DNA of 32,420 bases from Alphaproteobacteria bacterium. GTDB taxonomy: Bacteria; Pseudomonadota; Alphaproteobacteria; Rhodospirillales; Rhodospirillaceae. The DNA lies in assembly GCA_012103295.1 (NCBI GenBank), contig WLXB01000027.1, positions 1 to 32,420 on the forward strand, read 5' to 3'. This document shows positions 31,886 to 32,420 of this stretch, piece after piece (within the stretch, counting starts at the first letter, position 1; each line of letters opens with the position of its first letter). The position numbers and the translations under genes are program-made. The notes under the pieces are model-generated. The model searched no databases. It was not told the origin of the DNA and was given only the letters and a program-made list of their open reading frames with translations.

Positions 31886-32420
31886 GTGAGCGATTTGGAA
31901 CAGAAGCCCGACAAATCTGGTCAAGGAGGTGGAGGTAAGGACTTAACCTCTGGGTCAGTGCGGCGACACATCGCCAAGCTAACGGCCTTTATGGCTGTTG
32001 GCGCGGTGGCATCGATGACGTTTCAGGTTGTTGATACCTATTTTGTTGCGCAGCTTGGCACCCAAGAACTGGCGGCAATGGCGTTCACGTTCCCCGTGAT
32101 TATGATTCTACATGCTATTGCTGTTGGTCTTGGTACAGGCGTGACGGCCGTGGTCTCCCGATTCGTTGGTGGCGGAGGGACTGAATCAAAAGCTATTTCC
32201 ACTGATAGCCTATTCCTAGCGACTTTGGTCACGGCGATCTTTTCGGCGATTGGGTTGGTAACCATTGAACCGGTGTTCGCACTGCTCGGCGCCGAGCCTG
32301 ACATCATGCCATTGATCCGCGACTACATGGAAATTTGGTATCTCGGAATCATTTTCATGATTGTGCCGTTAATTGGTAATTCGATTATTCGTGCCCATGG
32401 CGACGCAAAATTTCCCAGCA
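31886..32420 (+). CDS. MATE family efflux transporter, N-terminal part
   Basis: 178 codons are visible before the right edge, out of a usual 440-480. The best start is GTG 31886; no in-frame ATG precedes the conserved region and the binding site is weak, so the start is uncertain. After a hydrophilic leader (EQKPDKSGQGGGGKD), TM1 runs LTAFMAVGAVASMTFQVV. It is followed by the MATE signature VDTYFVAQLGTQELAAMAFTFPVIMILHAIAVGLGTGVTAVVSRFVGGG, then two more TMs. The family exports cationic drugs and metabolites with Na+ or H+. It diverges from the ABC exporter operon. Confidence 0.9.
   Translation, partial: MSDLEQKPDKSGQGGGGKDLTSGSVRRHIAKLTAFMAVGAVASMTFQVVDTYFVAQLGTQELAAMAFTFPVIMILHAIAVGLGTGVTAVVSRFVGGGGTESKAISTDSLFLATLVTAIFSAIGLVTIEPVFALLGAEPDIMPLIRDYMEIWYLGIIFMIVPLIGNSIIRAHGDAKFPS

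Overview
The window looks like chromosomal DNA of a free-living, probably marine alphaproteobacterium (Rhodospirillales-like). This rests on moderate-to-high G+C, Gram-negative envelope machinery (RND and ABC efflux with periplasmic adaptors, Tat-exported flavoenzymes, a signal-peptide cytochrome c, a small lipoprotein), a PAS_5-type protein typical of that group, and frequent GTG/TTG starts with ATGA/GTGA overlaps. The species cannot be fixed from the sequence alone. Genes are densely packed: no gene-free stretch exceeds 300 bases, and I see no tRNA, rRNA, CRISPR array or insertion sequence.

Layout. 1-3676 (minus): an RND efflux pump (permease cut by the window edge, plus its adaptor). 3970-4432 (plus): a class I cytochrome c with a strong terminator. 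4624-11861: the most unusual block, a four-gene minus operon (bicupin, NTF2-like, flavin-reductase/PCP_red fusion, alpha/beta hydrolase) diverging from a plus operon (bicupin, NTF2-like, bicupin). The plus operon is followed by a glycosyltransferase-like gene and a methyltransferase interrupted by an in-frame amber codon. 11904-13816: the queuosine-precursor genes queE, queC and a divergent queD whose active site looks altered. 13813-18995: amidase, PAS_5 protein, NmrA-like reductase, CurA/PTGR-type reductase and a two-module VOC protein. 19161-22044: two overlapping Tat-exported flavin amine oxidase paralogues. 22046-23921: an unrecognised 231-aa protein, a single-domain cupin and a Sel1-like secreted protein. 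24022-27377 (plus): a tightly coupled five-gene operon of a nitrilase-fold protein lacking two of the three catalytic residues, a 53-aa DUF3012-like lipoprotein, a YdhR-like protein, an NTF2-like protein and a GlcD-type FAD dehydrogenase. 27374-31705 (minus): an ABC exporter (ATPase, double FtsX permease, HlyD-like adaptor), divergent from a MATE transporter that runs off the right edge.

How the genes may work together (inference). Small-molecule enzyme families recur across about 20 kb: three bicupins plus one cupin, three NTF2-like proteins (two of them clear paralogues 16 kb apart), two amine oxidases, several NAD(P)H/flavin oxidoreductases, an amidase and a nitrilase-fold protein. Exporters lie on both sides. 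This is what an uncharacterised catabolic or tailoring island would look like. The substrate cannot be read from the sequence, and no transcription factor is encoded in the window.
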